From CAZMRW01 sp964568805 (GTDB taxonomy: Bacteria > Pseudomonadota > Gammaproteobacteria > Methylococcales > Methylomonadaceae), in NCBI GenBank assembly GCA_964568805.1, contig CAZMRW010000002.1:54053-118052 (forward strand): a stretch of DNA of 64,000 nt, given 5' to 3'. The notes under the pieces are model-generated. The model ran no database searches and was not told the DNA's origin. It worked only from the letters and a program-made list of their open reading frames with translations. Positions 1 to 9,002 of this stretch are shown piece after piece. Both the position numbers and the translations under genes were made by a program. Numbering within the stretch: the first letter of the stretch is position 1; every line of letters begins with the position of its first letter.

Positions 1-63
1 CATGCATGGCTTTCCCTCTCATGCACCCAAAGGGTAAATGCGAATTTGCTCCAGGCAAATTGG

Positions 64-609
64 TCATGCATGGCTATCCTGGCATGCTTCTTCAGTTTGT
101 AGGCAAGTCCGTAGCATATTAACATCGTATCGACTATATGCCAGCTCCCGCCACGCGTCAGGGCTGGGTGTGTCCAATAACTGCCGAACAAAGTGGCAAG
201 CATGCGCTAAATGAGTCTTTGCGTTTACAGACAGATCCTCGCCAAGTTCGAAACTTTCCCCTTTGATTCCCAGCAGAAAACACGGTGGCGGCGGTCGTTT
301 TTGTATGGACTGATAAACATTCAAAACCGCCGAGGGGCTTATGGCATGGGTGGAGTAACTGGAATCCCTGGCCGGTTTAAGCTCGATAAAGCCAAACGCA
401 CTATCGCCGGTCACGGAAGCGTCGATAAACAGCACGAGTTCCCGATTTTCCAGGTCCAGCGCATGCTCGATCTGCAATTGAAAATCCGTCAGCAGGTCGA
501 TTCGGGTCAAATCGCAATGCTTCTCGGCGAATTCAAGCAACAGCGGACCCAGGGCATCGTCGCCCCGGCTGAGATTGCCATAGCCGAACAGTAGTACGGG
601 CTTAGTCAT
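64..609 (-). CDS. hoxW: [NiFe] hydrogenase maturation endopeptidase (HoxW type)
   Basis: This protease clips the C-terminal extension of the hydrogenase large subunit once the nickel-iron centre is assembled in the cytosol. The N-terminus LLFGYGNLSRGDDALGP carries the GxGNxxxxDDxxG nickel-sensing motif of the HyaD/HybD/HoxW peptidase family, and the second acidic residue lies in LFIDAS. The start is placed at the methionine of MTKPVLLFGYGN, whose ATG overlaps the hoxH stop by 8 bases; an in-frame ATG six codons upstream is less likely because it lies deeper inside hoxH. At about 181 residues the length is normal for the family. It is the last gene of hoxFUYHW. The match to HoxH is supported by the cleavable tail seen on that protein. 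Family assignment is firm; the substrate is inferred from gene order. Confidence 0.9.
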   Translation of the reverse strand: MTKPVLLFGYGNLSRGDDALGPLLLEFAEKHCDLTRIDLLTDFQLQIEHALDLENRELVLFIDASVTGDSAFGFIELKPARDSSYSTHAISPSAVLNVYQSIQKRPPPPCFLLGIKGESFELGEDLSVNAKTHLAHACHFVRQLLDTPSPDAWRELAYSRYDVNMLRTCLQTEEACQDSHA

Positions 610-2098
610 GCCGAGCGATCTGGCCATCGTTGTGCTTGATCAGCCTGTCGACCAGATGGCCTTCGGCATCGATCAATTCGATCTGCAGCGGCATCTTGCC
701 CACGGCATGGGTGGCGCACGAGAGGCACGGATCGTAGGCGCGTATCGCCACTTCCAGATTGTTTAATAACGGCTCGGTCAGTTCACGGCCGGATAAATAT
801 TCCGCTGCCACCTGCCGCACCGATTCATTCATCGCCATGTTGTTGCTGGTGGTCGAAACGATCAGATTGGCCTTGGTGACGATGTCGTTTTCATCAATTT
901 GATAATGATGAAACAGGGTGCCGCGAGGCGCTTCGATCACTCCGATGCCCTCGAAACGCTTTTCGCCCTGGTTCAGCAAATCCTGGCCCATGAGGTCGGG
1001 ATCGTTGAGTAAAGTCTTGATGCTTTCGGCGCAATGCAACGTTTCGATCAGGCGTGCCCAGTGAAACGCCAGCGTGCTGTGCACCATCGCTTCCCCGCTG
1101 TGCGCCTTGAATTCCTGCCGGGCCGCCTCGGCCAGTGGTGTATCGATAAAGTCGCAATTGTTGACTCGTGCCAGCGGGCCGACACGATACCAGCCGTTTT
1201 CCATGCCTAAAGACAGCAGATAGGGAAATTTCATGTAGGTCCAGGAACGGACTTCTTCATGAATGACCTCGTTATAGCGGCAATAATCGAAATGATCCAG
1301 AATCGTTCCGCCTTGATCGTTTTTGGCGCGAATGCCGCCGTGATAAAGTTCCAAAGCGCCGTTCGGCTGGATCAGGCCCAGATAATTGCTGCGTATCGTC
1401 GCAAAATCGTCGTAGTAGGGCAGGCTGGAACAGTGCACTTTTTTGATCAAGGCGACCGAGTCCTCCGCCCAGGTAATCATTTGATCGATGTCTTGCAACA
1501 AATAATCCCGTTCGGCTTTGGTCAGCGCCTTATTCATGCCGCCGGCAATTGCGCCGGTGCCGTGAATGCGTTTGCCGGACACCATGCGGATCACTTCCTG
1601 CCCGTATTTACGCAGCTTGACTCCACGCAGGCCGATGTCGGGATAGTCGTTCAACACCGCGATAATGTTGCGCTTGCCGATGTCGCTTTCGAAACCGAAC
1701 AACAAATCCGGGCTGGATAAATGAAAGAAATGTAGCGCATGAGATTGCAATACCTGGCTGAAATGCAGCAGGCGTCTTAACTTGGTCGCGCTGGGCGTCA
1801 GATTTTCCGGATCGACGCCGACCAGCTGGTCGATGGCTTTGGCGGCGGCCAGATGATGGCTGACCGGACAGATACCGCATAAACGCTGCACCAGCACCGG
1901 CAATTCCCAATAGGGCCGCCCCTGGATAAAGCGTTCAAAGCCGCGGAATTCGACGATATGCAGTCGGGCCTGCTTGACCTTGTTGTTTTCGTCGAGCAAC
2001 AAGGTAACCTTGCCGTGGCCTTCGACCCGCGAGACCGGATCGACGACGACGCGTTTCAAATTTTCGGTGTTTTCGGCGGTTTCTAAATGTTCATACAT
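602..2098 (-). CDS. hoxH: NAD-reducing hydrogenase large (catalytic) subunit HoxH
   Basis: HoxH holds the Ni-Fe(CN)2CO site that splits or makes H2 in the soluble HoxFUYH complex. Both metal-binding motifs are visible: RLCGICPVSHH near residues 72-82 (Cys74, Cys77) and DPCLSCATH near 456-464 (Cys458, Cys461). About 34 residues follow the final His; this is the tail that HoxW removes. The start is taken as MYEHLE (about 498 residues). The longer reading beginning at 2131 would start inside a large inverted repeat and add 11 residues with no family counterpart. No strong Shine-Dalgarno sequence precedes the chosen ATG. The gene sits about 98 bases after hoxY, unlike the overlapping junctions elsewhere in the operon. 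Confidence 0.96.
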   Translation of the reverse strand: MYEHLETAENTENLKRVVVDPVSRVEGHGKVTLLLDENNKVKQARLHIVEFRGFERFIQGRPYWELPVLVQRLCGICPVSHHLAAAKAIDQLVGVDPENLTPSATKLRRLLHFSQVLQSHALHFFHLSSPDLLFGFESDIGKRNIIAVLNDYPDIGLRGVKLRKYGQEVIRMVSGKRIHGTGAIAGGMNKALTKAERDYLLQDIDQMITWAEDSVALIKKVHCSSLPYYDDFATIRSNYLGLIQPNGALELYHGGIRAKNDQGGTILDHFDYCRYNEVIHEEVRSWTYMKFPYLLSLGMENGWYRVGPLARVNNCDFIDTPLAEAARQEFKAHSGEAMVHSTLAFHWARLIETLHCAESIKTLLNDPDLMGQDLLNQGEKRFEGIGVIEAPRGTLFHHYQIDENDIVTKANLIVSTTSNNMAMNESVRQVAAEYLSGRELTEPLLNNLEVAIRAYDPCLSCATHAVGKMPLQIELIDAEGHLVDRLIKHNDGQIARHD

Positions 2099-2121
2099 AT
2101 AAAGGATGCCATGACATGGTA

Positions 2122-2171
2122 GGGTACGCATTGCGTACCATTAAATAGTGAAAGGTACGCAATGCGTACCC
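2122..2171. repeat. Perfect 18-bp inverted repeat between hoxY and hoxH
   Basis: Two copies of a 17-base self-palindrome built on GGTACGCA and TGCGTACC (2123-2139 and 2154-2170) face each other across 14 bases, so the whole element can form one 18-bp stem or two small hairpins. It lies in the only sizeable gap of the hox operon, just upstream of the hoxH start. There is no U-tract, so it does not look like an intrinsic terminator. An mRNA-stability or processing element, or a protein-binding site, are the main alternatives. I saw no other full copy in the window. Confidence 0.8.
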
Positions 2172-2196
2172 TGCCACTATGAAAACAATGAAAATA

Positions 2197-2739
2197 TTAA
2201 TCATAATGCACCAGTTCATAAGGCAGCGACGGCTCATGCCCTTCCAGCAAATCGGTCAGAAACGTCCAGAACACATCCGCCGACGGCGGGCAGCCGGGCA
2301 GGAAATAATCTATTTTGACGACTTCATGAATCGGACGCACTTTATCCAGCAACAACGGCAGTTCGGGATTGCTCGGAATCTGCGGATTCTCGACGCCGAT
2401 GCCGTCCAGATAGGCTTCCGCCAGACATTCTTCCAGTGGAATGAAATTACGCAGTGCCGGCAAGCCGCCGTTGATTGCGCAGGCGCCGACCGCGACCAGG
2501 ATTTTGCAGTTTTTTCTAAATTCCCTGAGCACATGAACGTTTTCGGAATTGCAGACGCCGCCTTCGATCAAACCAACGTCGCAGTTGGTACAGTGTTCTA
2601 TATCGGTGATCGGCGAGCGGTCGAATTCGACGACTTCCGCCAGTTGCACCAGACGCTCGTCGAGATCGAGGAACGACATGTGGCAACCGAAGCAGCCCGC
2701 GAGCGACGTAGTGGCGATTCTGACTTTTTTATCGGCCAT
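2197..2739 (-). CDS. hoxY: NAD-reducing hydrogenase small subunit HoxY
   Basis: HoxY carries the [4Fe-4S] cluster next to the active site and passes electrons between HoxH and the diaphorase. In the 180-residue protein the expected ligands are visible: CFGC (Cys16, Cys19), the Cys of AVGACAINGG (Cys87) and the Cys of LPGCPPS (Cys150). It is short, as in soluble hydrogenases, and has no Tat signal or distal-cluster domain. The ATG at 2739 follows a strong AGGAGG-like ribosome site, which decides against a longer reading that starts 22 codons upstream. The start overlaps the end of hoxU by 11 bases, which suggests translational coupling. Confidence 0.95.
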   Translation of the reverse strand: MADKKVRIATTSLAGCFGCHMSFLDLDERLVQLAEVVEFDRSPITDIEHCTNCDVGLIEGGVCNSENVHVLREFRKNCKILVAVGACAINGGLPALRNFIPLEECLAEAYLDGIGVENPQIPSNPELPLLLDKVRPIHEVVKIDYFLPGCPPSADVFWTFLTDLLEGHEPSLPYELVHYD

Positions 2740-3448
2740 GATTGCCTCCTTCCTGTGCCAGACTGACTTCATCGATCTCTCTGTGGTCGTACATGCGTTC
2801 GCCAATCGGAACGCTGTAGCCGGTACGCTTGATTAAAATCGCGCCGGTCGGACAGATATGCGCCGCCTGGTCGGTGGCTTCGATATCGGTGTCTTTCAAC
2901 AGGCCGCTTTCGGCGTTGACAATCAGATGCTTGTTGATGCCACGGCCGCTGATTTCGAACACGTCCTTGCCGTCTTTTTCCCGGCTCGCGCGTACGCACA
3001 GCGTGCAGAAAATACAGCGGTTGTGGTCGATCAGGACATCCGGATGCGAGGCATCCATTTTCCGTATGTCGTAAAAATGCGGGAAATGATTGTCGAGCAT
3101 ATTCAAATAGTAGGCGACGGCCTGCAACCGGCAGTTGCCGGTTTTTTCGCAGCCAGGGCACAGATGATTGCCTTCGACAAACAACATTTGCGTGATTTTT
3201 TGCCGGTCGTCGTTCAGGTCTTTTGTGTTGTTCAACACATCCTGGCCTTCCGCCGCCGGAAAAGTGCAGGCCGAGCAGACCCGGCCGTTGACTTTTATGG
3301 TGCAGAGTTTGCAGCTGCCGTGCGGCGTATAGTCCGGATGGTGGCAAAGATGCGGGATATAGACGCCTGCCGCAGTGGCCGCTTCCATGATGGTTTGGCC
3401 TTCTTCGAAAGGGACCGCGTTGCCGTCGATCGTAATGGTTTTAGTCAT
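2729..3448 (-). CDS. hoxU: NAD-reducing hydrogenase diaphorase subunit HoxU
   Basis: HoxU resembles the N-terminal part of NuoG and wires HoxF to HoxY through iron-sulfur clusters. The order of ligands in 239 residues is classical: a [2Fe-2S] ferredoxin fold (Cys35, Cys46, Cys49, Cys61), a His-Cys3 [4Fe-4S] site (His95, Cys97, Cys100, Cys106) and a further CxxCxxC set (Cys145, Cys148, Cys151) with Cys199. The start at MTKTITIDG overlaps the hoxF stop by 8 bases, the same ATGACTAA junction seen at hoxH/hoxW. The longer in-frame reading runs into hoxF and was rejected. Confidence 0.95.
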   Translation of the reverse strand: MTKTITIDGNAVPFEEGQTIMEAATAAGVYIPHLCHHPDYTPHGSCKLCTIKVNGRVCSACTFPAAEGQDVLNNTKDLNDDRQKITQMLFVEGNHLCPGCEKTGNCRLQAVAYYLNMLDNHFPHFYDIRKMDASHPDVLIDHNRCIFCTLCVRASREKDGKDVFEISGRGINKHLIVNAESGLLKDTDIEATDQAAHICPTGAILIKRTGYSVPIGERMYDHREIDEVSLAQEGGNHGR

Positions 3449-5228
3449 GATCTGCTTCCGTCTGTGCCAGATGCGCGCCTGCATCGGTTCGGTTTGCCAT
3501 TCGTCGAGCGGTTTCCAAAGCGCCGTCCAAATCAAATCCGGGCTCGAAGCTGATTTTTTTCAAACGGTTTTGGTACAGTTCGGGATAACGTTCGAGGGTC
3601 GTTAAAACCGGATTTGCGGCTGTTTGCCCCAAGCCGCAATGGCTGTGGGTTTTAACCAGCTGGCACAGTTCCTCGAGCGCGACCACATCTCCGGCTGAAC
3701 CGTATCCGTCGACAATCTTGTCGAACTGTTTCTTTAGCAGCGAGGTGCCTACCCGGCAGGGTGTACAGAAACCGCAGCTTTCGTGCGCAAAAAAGTGAGT
3801 GAAATTATGCGCGATATCGATGATATTGCGGTTGTTATCAAAAACAATAAACGATCCCCCGGTCGCCAAATCTTCAAACGCCAGTTTACGGTCGAACTCA
3901 TGGTTGGAAATAAAGGTTCCGGAGGGGCCGCCGATTTGAGCGCCGAGCACATCGCTTGCGCCGCAATCGCTTAATATGGTTCGAATTGATGTGCCGAAAG
4001 GGTATTCGTAAATACCGGGTTTGGCGCAATCGCCTGAGATGCTCAGGATTTTACTGCCTTTGGATGTTTCGGTACCGCTTGCTGCAAACCAGCCGCCGCC
4101 ATGGACCGAAATGGCAGAGGCCACATAAAACGTTTCAACATTGTTGACGACCGTCGGTTTATCCAGATAACCCTGGCTGACCGGATACGGCGGGCGGTTG
4201 CGCGGAATGCCGCTTTTACCTTCCATTGATTCAATCAGGGCGGATTCTTCGCCGCAAATATAGGCGCCGGCACCCAGGCGGATTTCGATATCGAAATCGA
4301 AATCTTGACCAAGAATTCGGGTTCCCAGCAAGCCGCCCCGACGTCGCTGTTCCAGAATGTGTTGAAGTTTGTCGTACAGATGCAGGTATTCGCCGCGCAA
4401 ATACAAAAATCCCTGTGTCGATCCGACGATGGCGGCGCACAGGGTCATGCCTTCAAATACCTGATGCGCAAACGAGTTTAACAATACTCTGTCCTTGAAG
4501 GTTCCGGGCTCGCCCTCGTCTGCATTGCAAACGACATACCGTTCGCTTTCGTGTTCTTCGGAGCAGAAGCGCCATTTCATCGCTGTTTTGAATCCGGCGC
4601 CTCCGCGGCCCCTCAGACCCGATTGATCGATTTCCACCAGGGTCTCCGCTAAACCTCTGTTGAATGCCGATCGGAGGGCATCTCCGTTCGCGATCGTCTG
4701 ATTCAGCAATAAGCCGGGCTTATGGATGTTGTCGTCCACTTGAAAGAACTCGGCAGGCCATTCATCGATCGGTTTTTGCCGGCTGATCAAATCGGCAATT
4801 TCATCGACTCTGGGACGATCCAGACGGGTTAAGGCATGGCCATTGACAAGGCCGGCCGGCCCCTGATCGCACATGCCGGTGCACGACGTGTTATCCAGGC
4901 TGACCAGGCCATCTTCACGAACACTGCCCACATTAACACCCAGTTTCCCTGCCATGTAGCTCATCAACTCGTTTTTGCCGAGCATGTGATCGGTGATCGA
5001 ATCACTGATCAGAAGTTCGTATTGGCCTCTGGGGCTATCGCTGAAAAAGCTGTAGAATTCGACAACGCTGGTAATCCGGGTTCTGGGAATGTCCAGCAAA
5101 TCGGCCAGGAGTTCGATGGCATTGGCCGGTATGTGATGATGGCGGGCCTGAATCCCTCTCAGAATTTCCAGCAACCGGACTGGCTGATAGTGATTTTTGG
5201 CTACAAGATCCTGAATAAACTGCTGCAT
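3441..5228 (-). CDS. hoxF: NAD-reducing hydrogenase diaphorase HoxF (NuoE-NuoF fusion)
   Basis: HoxF is the NAD(H)- and FMN-binding diaphorase of the soluble hydrogenase. Residues 1 to about 155 form a NuoE-like domain and the rest a NuoF-like domain. The FMN/NADH signatures GRGGAGFKTAMKW and NADEGEPGTFKDR are intact, as is the [4Fe-4S] set Cys485, Cys488, Cys491 and Cys531. In the NuoE-like part only one cysteine pair is seen (Cys116, Cys120, in SCTGMC); the region that normally supplies the first pair reads SDSITDHML. As far as I recall, cysteine loss here also occurs in other soluble-hydrogenase HoxF proteins. At 595 residues the length fits the fused type, and no separate hoxE is present. 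It is the first gene of the minus-strand operon. Confidence 0.95.
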   Translation of the reverse strand: MQQFIQDLVAKNHYQPVRLLEILRGIQARHHHIPANAIELLADLLDIPRTRITSVVEFYSFFSDSPRGQYELLISDSITDHMLGKNELMSYMAGKLGVNVGSVREDGLVSLDNTSCTGMCDQGPAGLVNGHALTRLDRPRVDEIADLISRQKPIDEWPAEFFQVDDNIHKPGLLLNQTIANGDALRSAFNRGLAETLVEIDQSGLRGRGGAGFKTAMKWRFCSEEHESERYVVCNADEGEPGTFKDRVLLNSFAHQVFEGMTLCAAIVGSTQGFLYLRGEYLHLYDKLQHILEQRRRGGLLGTRILGQDFDFDIEIRLGAGAYICGEESALIESMEGKSGIPRNRPPYPVSQGYLDKPTVVNNVETFYVASAISVHGGGWFAASGTETSKGSKILSISGDCAKPGIYEYPFGTSIRTILSDCGASDVLGAQIGGPSGTFISNHEFDRKLAFEDLATGGSFIVFDNNRNIIDIAHNFTHFFAHESCGFCTPCRVGTSLLKKQFDKIVDGYGSAGDVVALEELCQLVKTHSHCGLGQTAANPVLTTLERYPELYQNRLKKISFEPGFDLDGALETARRMANRTDAGAHLAQTEADHD

Positions 5229-5292
5229 TTGATCGCCTTGGCTTGGGTATTTAGTATGCTTGTCAGCGCCGTTTTAGAGCATTATCATCTCA
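5229..5292. promoter_or_regulatory. Short divergent hoxF/hypF intergenic region
   Basis: Only 64 bases separate the hoxF start from the proposed hypF start, so promoters for both units must sit here or inside the coding ends. I could not pick out a convincing -35/-10 pair or a regulator site. Confidence 0.4.
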
Positions 5293-7599
5293 GTGGCATC
5301 AATTGTATTATTTTATCGACAAAAGGCAAAAAGAATTAACAAGAAGCATCTTCTGATTACTATTGAAGGATTCATCCAGGGCATCGGGATGAGACCCTGG
5401 ATTGTCCTGCTTGCGAGGCAACACAGGCAGAACGGCTGGGTTGCCAATACGGCGGAAGGCCTTTCTATAGCCATCGAAGGCGATCCTGATTCACAACAAT
5501 TATTTATTGATTGCCTGAATAATAAACTGCCGCCTCTGGCCAGCATCACATCGCTGACGATAAGCGAACAAAAACCGACACATTTTAGCGATTTTAAAAT
5601 TAAAGCCAGTTCCTCTGACGGCAATAAATCCGTTTTTGTATTGCCCGATATTGCTGCCTGCAGGGATTGTATCGGCGATATCTTTAACCCCTCCAGCCGC
5701 TTCTACCGTTATCCATTCACCAGTTGCAGCCATTGCGGTCCGCGCTACAGCATCATGTCGAGCCAGCCTTATGACAGGGACCGTACCAGCATGGCCGGAT
5801 TCGATATGTGTTCTGACTGCGAAAAGGATTATCGGACTATCGAGAACCGGCGATTTCATGCGCAAACCATCGCCTGTCCGAATTGCGGGCCTGAACTTGG
5901 CTTACTCGATCATGCCGGCAAGCCGCAAACGGATAAGGATGAGGCGCTGTTCGCGGCAACTCGTTATTTGCGGGAAGGGAAAATCCTTGCGATCAAGGGT
6001 ATCGGCGGCTATCAATTGTTTGTGGACGCGACAAATCAGGAGGCGATAGAGCGGCTGCGATTAAGAAAACAGCGACCGCAAAAACCGTTTGCAGTGATGG
6101 TTGCCGACCTCTCGACTGCACAGAAACTCTGTGTTATCAGCGACCTTGAACAGCAGGCATTGACATCGTATGCCGCGCCTATCGTATTGTTAAAACGGCG
6201 AAACGGGACATCGGTTGCCGACGCCGTGGCACCGGATAGCGGACTGTTCGGCGTGATGCTGGCATACTCACCGCTGCATCATTTGTTGCTCGGCGACTTC
6301 GGCGCACCGCTGGTGGCGACCAGCGGCAACCGCCACAACGAGCCGATTTGTACCGATAACGACCAGGCTTTGTCACGGCTGGCCGGCATTGCCGATTATT
6401 TTCTGGTTCACAACCGCGCTATTCTGCGTCCACTGGACGACTCCGTCGTCCGACTGATCGATGATAAAATTACCGTTCTACGGCGCGCCCGGGGCTTTAC
6501 GCCGCTGCCGATTTCATTAACAAAGGCTTTGCCGGATATGCTGGCGGTAGGCGGACAGTTAAAGAATACGGTCGCCGTCAGCCGCGGCCGGCAAATCATC
6601 TTAAGCCAGCATATTGGCGATTTGGATGCCGAATTATCGCAGCGCCAATTTGAGACTACCATTGCCGATCTTCAGACATTTTATCAAATTAATCCGGTCA
6701 AATCAGTACGCGATTTGCATGACGGCTACAGCAGCAGCCAATTTGCCGAACGGCTCGAAAACTCTTCCGAGTACCATAAGCAAACTGCTTCGGTGCAGCA
6801 TCATTATGCGCATGTACTGTCGTGCATGGCGGAACACGGTCTTGAGCCGCCCTTGCTGGGCATCGCCTGGGACGGAACCGGCCTCGGCAGCGACCACACG
6901 CTTTGGGGAGGCGAGTTTTTACTGATGCATTCGAAAGGCTTTCAACGCTTTGCGCATTTTCGCCCGTTTTCATTGCCGGGTGGGACTAAGGCGATTTTGG
7001 AACCCAGACGCGCGGCCCTGGGACTGCTCTATGAAATTTTTTCTGACCGCGTCTTCGATCACTGCGAACTTGATTTTTCCGGATCGGAAAGGAAGCTTTT
7101 GCGTTCCGCATTGTCGAAGAATATCAATTGTCCGCGCACCACCAGCGTGGGCCGGATGTTCGATGCGGTTGTCGCTCTGCTGGGGCTTTGCCAGATTAAT
7201 CAGCATGAAGGCCAGGCCGCCATGGCGCTGGAAAATTCTGCATCCGGAGAAGATTCCGAAGATTTTTACCCGTTTCGAGTCCATGAAACCGAACCTCAAG
7301 TTGTCGACTGGCAAATGACTCTCGAGAATCTTTTAGCCGATATTGACCAAATCAGGCCGGAATTGATCGCCGTTAAATTTCATAATACGCTGGCGGAAAT
7401 TATTCTGGCGATTGCCGAACGTTCGGGACAGGAGACGATCGTTCTCAGCGGCGGCTGTTTTCAAAATGCACTTCTCGTTAAAAAAACGGCCGGTAAATTA
7501 AAAACTGCGGGCTTTCGGGTATACTGCCATGAGAAAATACCTCCCAACGACGGCGGCCTGTCACTCGGGCAGCTCTATGCAACAAACTTTATCGGATAA
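5293..7599 (+). CDS. hypF: Carbamoyltransferase HypF
   Basis: HypF converts carbamoyl phosphate and ATP to a carbamoyl adenylate and loads the carbamoyl group onto HypE, the source of the cyanide ligands. Visible in order are an acylphosphatase domain with the arginine loop GFIQGIGMRPW, two zinc-finger pairs (CRDC/CSHC and CSDC/CPNC), a YrdC-like domain, and a Kae1-like C-terminal half with QHHYAHVLSC. The length of 768 residues is normal. The start is a GTG without a strong ribosome site; the true start could lie up to about 18 codons further in, just before the acylphosphatase strand HLLITIEG. It leads the plus-strand hypFCDE operon. Confidence 0.95.
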   Translation: MASIVLFYRQKAKRINKKHLLITIEGFIQGIGMRPWIVLLARQHRQNGWVANTAEGLSIAIEGDPDSQQLFIDCLNNKLPPLASITSLTISEQKPTHFSDFKIKASSSDGNKSVFVLPDIAACRDCIGDIFNPSSRFYRYPFTSCSHCGPRYSIMSSQPYDRDRTSMAGFDMCSDCEKDYRTIENRRFHAQTIACPNCGPELGLLDHAGKPQTDKDEALFAATRYLREGKILAIKGIGGYQLFVDATNQEAIERLRLRKQRPQKPFAVMVADLSTAQKLCVISDLEQQALTSYAAPIVLLKRRNGTSVADAVAPDSGLFGVMLAYSPLHHLLLGDFGAPLVATSGNRHNEPICTDNDQALSRLAGIADYFLVHNRAILRPLDDSVVRLIDDKITVLRRARGFTPLPISLTKALPDMLAVGGQLKNTVAVSRGRQIILSQHIGDLDAELSQRQFETTIADLQTFYQINPVKSVRDLHDGYSSSQFAERLENSSEYHKQTASVQHHYAHVLSCMAEHGLEPPLLGIAWDGTGLGSDHTLWGGEFLLMHSKGFQRFAHFRPFSLPGGTKAILEPRRAALGLLYEIFSDRVFDHCELDFSGSERKLLRSALSKNINCPRTTSVGRMFDAVVALLGLCQINQHEGQAAMALENSASGEDSEDFYPFRVHETEPQVVDWQMTLENLLADIDQIRPELIAVKFHNTLAEIILAIAERSGQETIVLSGGCFQNALLVKKTAGKLKTAGFRVYCHEKIPPNDGGLSLGQLYATNFIG

Positions 7600-7604
7600 C
7601 GACC

Positions 7605-7850
7605 ATGTGTTTAGCCGTTCCCGGACGAATCATCAGTCTCTCAAGCGAAACCGATTCATTGGCTCGTAAGGGCTGGATCGATTTTTCCGGCATCGCCAAG
7701 GAGATCAGCCTCGCCTACGTACCCGAAGCCAAAGTCGATGATTATGTCATCGTCCATGCCGGGTTTGCTCTTTCCGTGCTGGATGAAGAGGACGCGTTGG
7801 CGAGTTTAAAGGCTTTTAAAGAAATGGACGATCCGAGCGATGCATCATGA
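7605..7850 (+). CDS. hypC: Hydrogenase chaperone HypC
   Basis: An 81-residue HypC/HupF family chaperone. It starts with MCLAVPG, in which the cysteine after the initiator methionine holds the Fe(CN)2CO unit together with HypD before transfer to the large subunit. It lies five bases after hypF. With one large subunit in the window, HoxH is the probable client, although shared use with another hydrogenase elsewhere cannot be ruled out. Confidence 0.95.
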   Translation: MCLAVPGRIISLSSETDSLARKGWIDFSGIAKEISLAYVPEAKVDDYVIVHAGFALSVLDEEDALASLKAFKEMDDPSDAS

Positions 7851-7907
7851 CAAGGCTTTCCGAGAAATCAAGCCGGTCCCGAAAGGTGCCGAACAGGGGA
7901 GGCCCGT

Positions 7908-9002
7908 ATGAAATATCTGGCTGACTACCGCGACCCGGCCACCGCCAAAAAACTGGTGTCGGCAATAAAATCCACCGCGACCCGGTCCTGGAACATCATG
8001 GAAGTCTGCGGTGGCCAGACTCATAGCGTTGTAAAATACGGCATCGACCAGCTGCTGGCAGGCGCGATCAATCTGATACACGGCCCCGGCTGCCCGGTCT
8101 GCGTCACCCCTCTCGAATATATTGACAAGGCGCTGGCGATCGCTCAGTTGCCCGGCGTGATCTTCTGCTCATTCGGGGATATGTTGCGAGTGCCGGGTTC
8201 ACAAAGTGACCTGCTCGGTCGAAAGGCCCAAGGCGCCGATATCCGAATCGTTTACTCGCCGATGGATGCATTGGCAATTGCACGGCAGAATCCGGATCGA
8301 CAGGTGGTTTTTTTCGGTGTAGGCTTTGAAACGACTGCTCCGGCAACGGCATTGGCGGCCTATCAGGCCAGGCAATTAAATCTGGAAAATTTTTCACTGC
8401 TGGTTTGCCATGTGCGGGTGCCTCCCGTCATGGAAGCCCTGCTGAATTCTGCCGGCAATAAAGTCCAGGGTTTTCTGGGAGCAGGGCATGTCTGCTCGAT
8501 TATGGGCTATCACGAATATCTTCCGCTCTCGGCGCAATTCCGGATTCCCATCGTCATTACCGGTTTCGAGCCGGTCGATATTTTACAGGGTATCCATCTG
8601 TGCATCAGGCAACTGGAAGAAGGCTGGCACGGCGTTGAGAATGAATACAGCCGGGTCGTCAAAGAACAGGGCAATGTTCCGGCCCAGCAGTTGATGCGTA
8701 ACGTATTCGACATCGTCGACCGGAGCTGGCGAGGATTGGGCGCCATTCCGGCGAGCGGATTGGCGTTAAATACCGAATACAGCGACTGGAATGCCGAGCT
8801 TCGGTTTAAAGTTGCAGATATCGATACCAAAGAATCTTCTTTATGCCGCAGCGGAGATGTGTTGCAGGGACTGATCAATCCCACGCAATGCCCTGAGTTC
8901 GGAACCCGCTGTACACCCGAACAGCCGCTTGGGGCAACCATGGTTTCTTCCGAAGGCGCCTGCGCGGCCTATTACCGCTACCGCCGCTATCAGCATGTCT
9001 GA
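7908..9002 (+). CDS. hypD: Hydrogenase maturation protein HypD
   Basis: HypD is the [4Fe-4S] scaffold on which the iron of the active site receives its CN and CO ligands. Conserved blocks are all present: EVCGGQTH, HGPGCPVCVTP, GVGFETTAP and the C-terminal cysteine region ending ACAAYYRY. The length of 364 residues matches the family. A gap of 57 bases follows hypC, and the stop overlaps the hypE start by 8 bases. Confidence 0.96.
   Translation: MKYLADYRDPATAKKLVSAIKSTATRSWNIMEVCGGQTHSVVKYGIDQLLAGAINLIHGPGCPVCVTPLEYIDKALAIAQLPGVIFCSFGDMLRVPGSQSDLLGRKAQGADIRIVYSPMDALAIARQNPDRQVVFFGVGFETTAPATALAAYQARQLNLENFSLLVCHVRVPPVMEALLNSAGNKVQGFLGAGHVCSIMGYHEYLPLSAQFRIPIVITGFEPVDILQGIHLCIRQLEEGWHGVENEYSRVVKEQGNVPAQQLMRNVFDIVDRSWRGLGAIPASGLALNTEYSDWNAELRFKVADIDTKESSLCRSGDVLQGLINPTQCPEFGTRCTPEQPLGATMVSSEGACAAYYRYRRYQHV

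Noticed and set aside
2099..2131. Upstream start for hoxH at 2131
   Set aside because: It would begin within the inverted repeat and adds residues with no counterpart in HoxH; MYEHLE is a better start.
2858..3553. 231-residue plus-strand reading across hoxU
   Set aside because: Antisense to a gene with complete iron-sulfur motifs.
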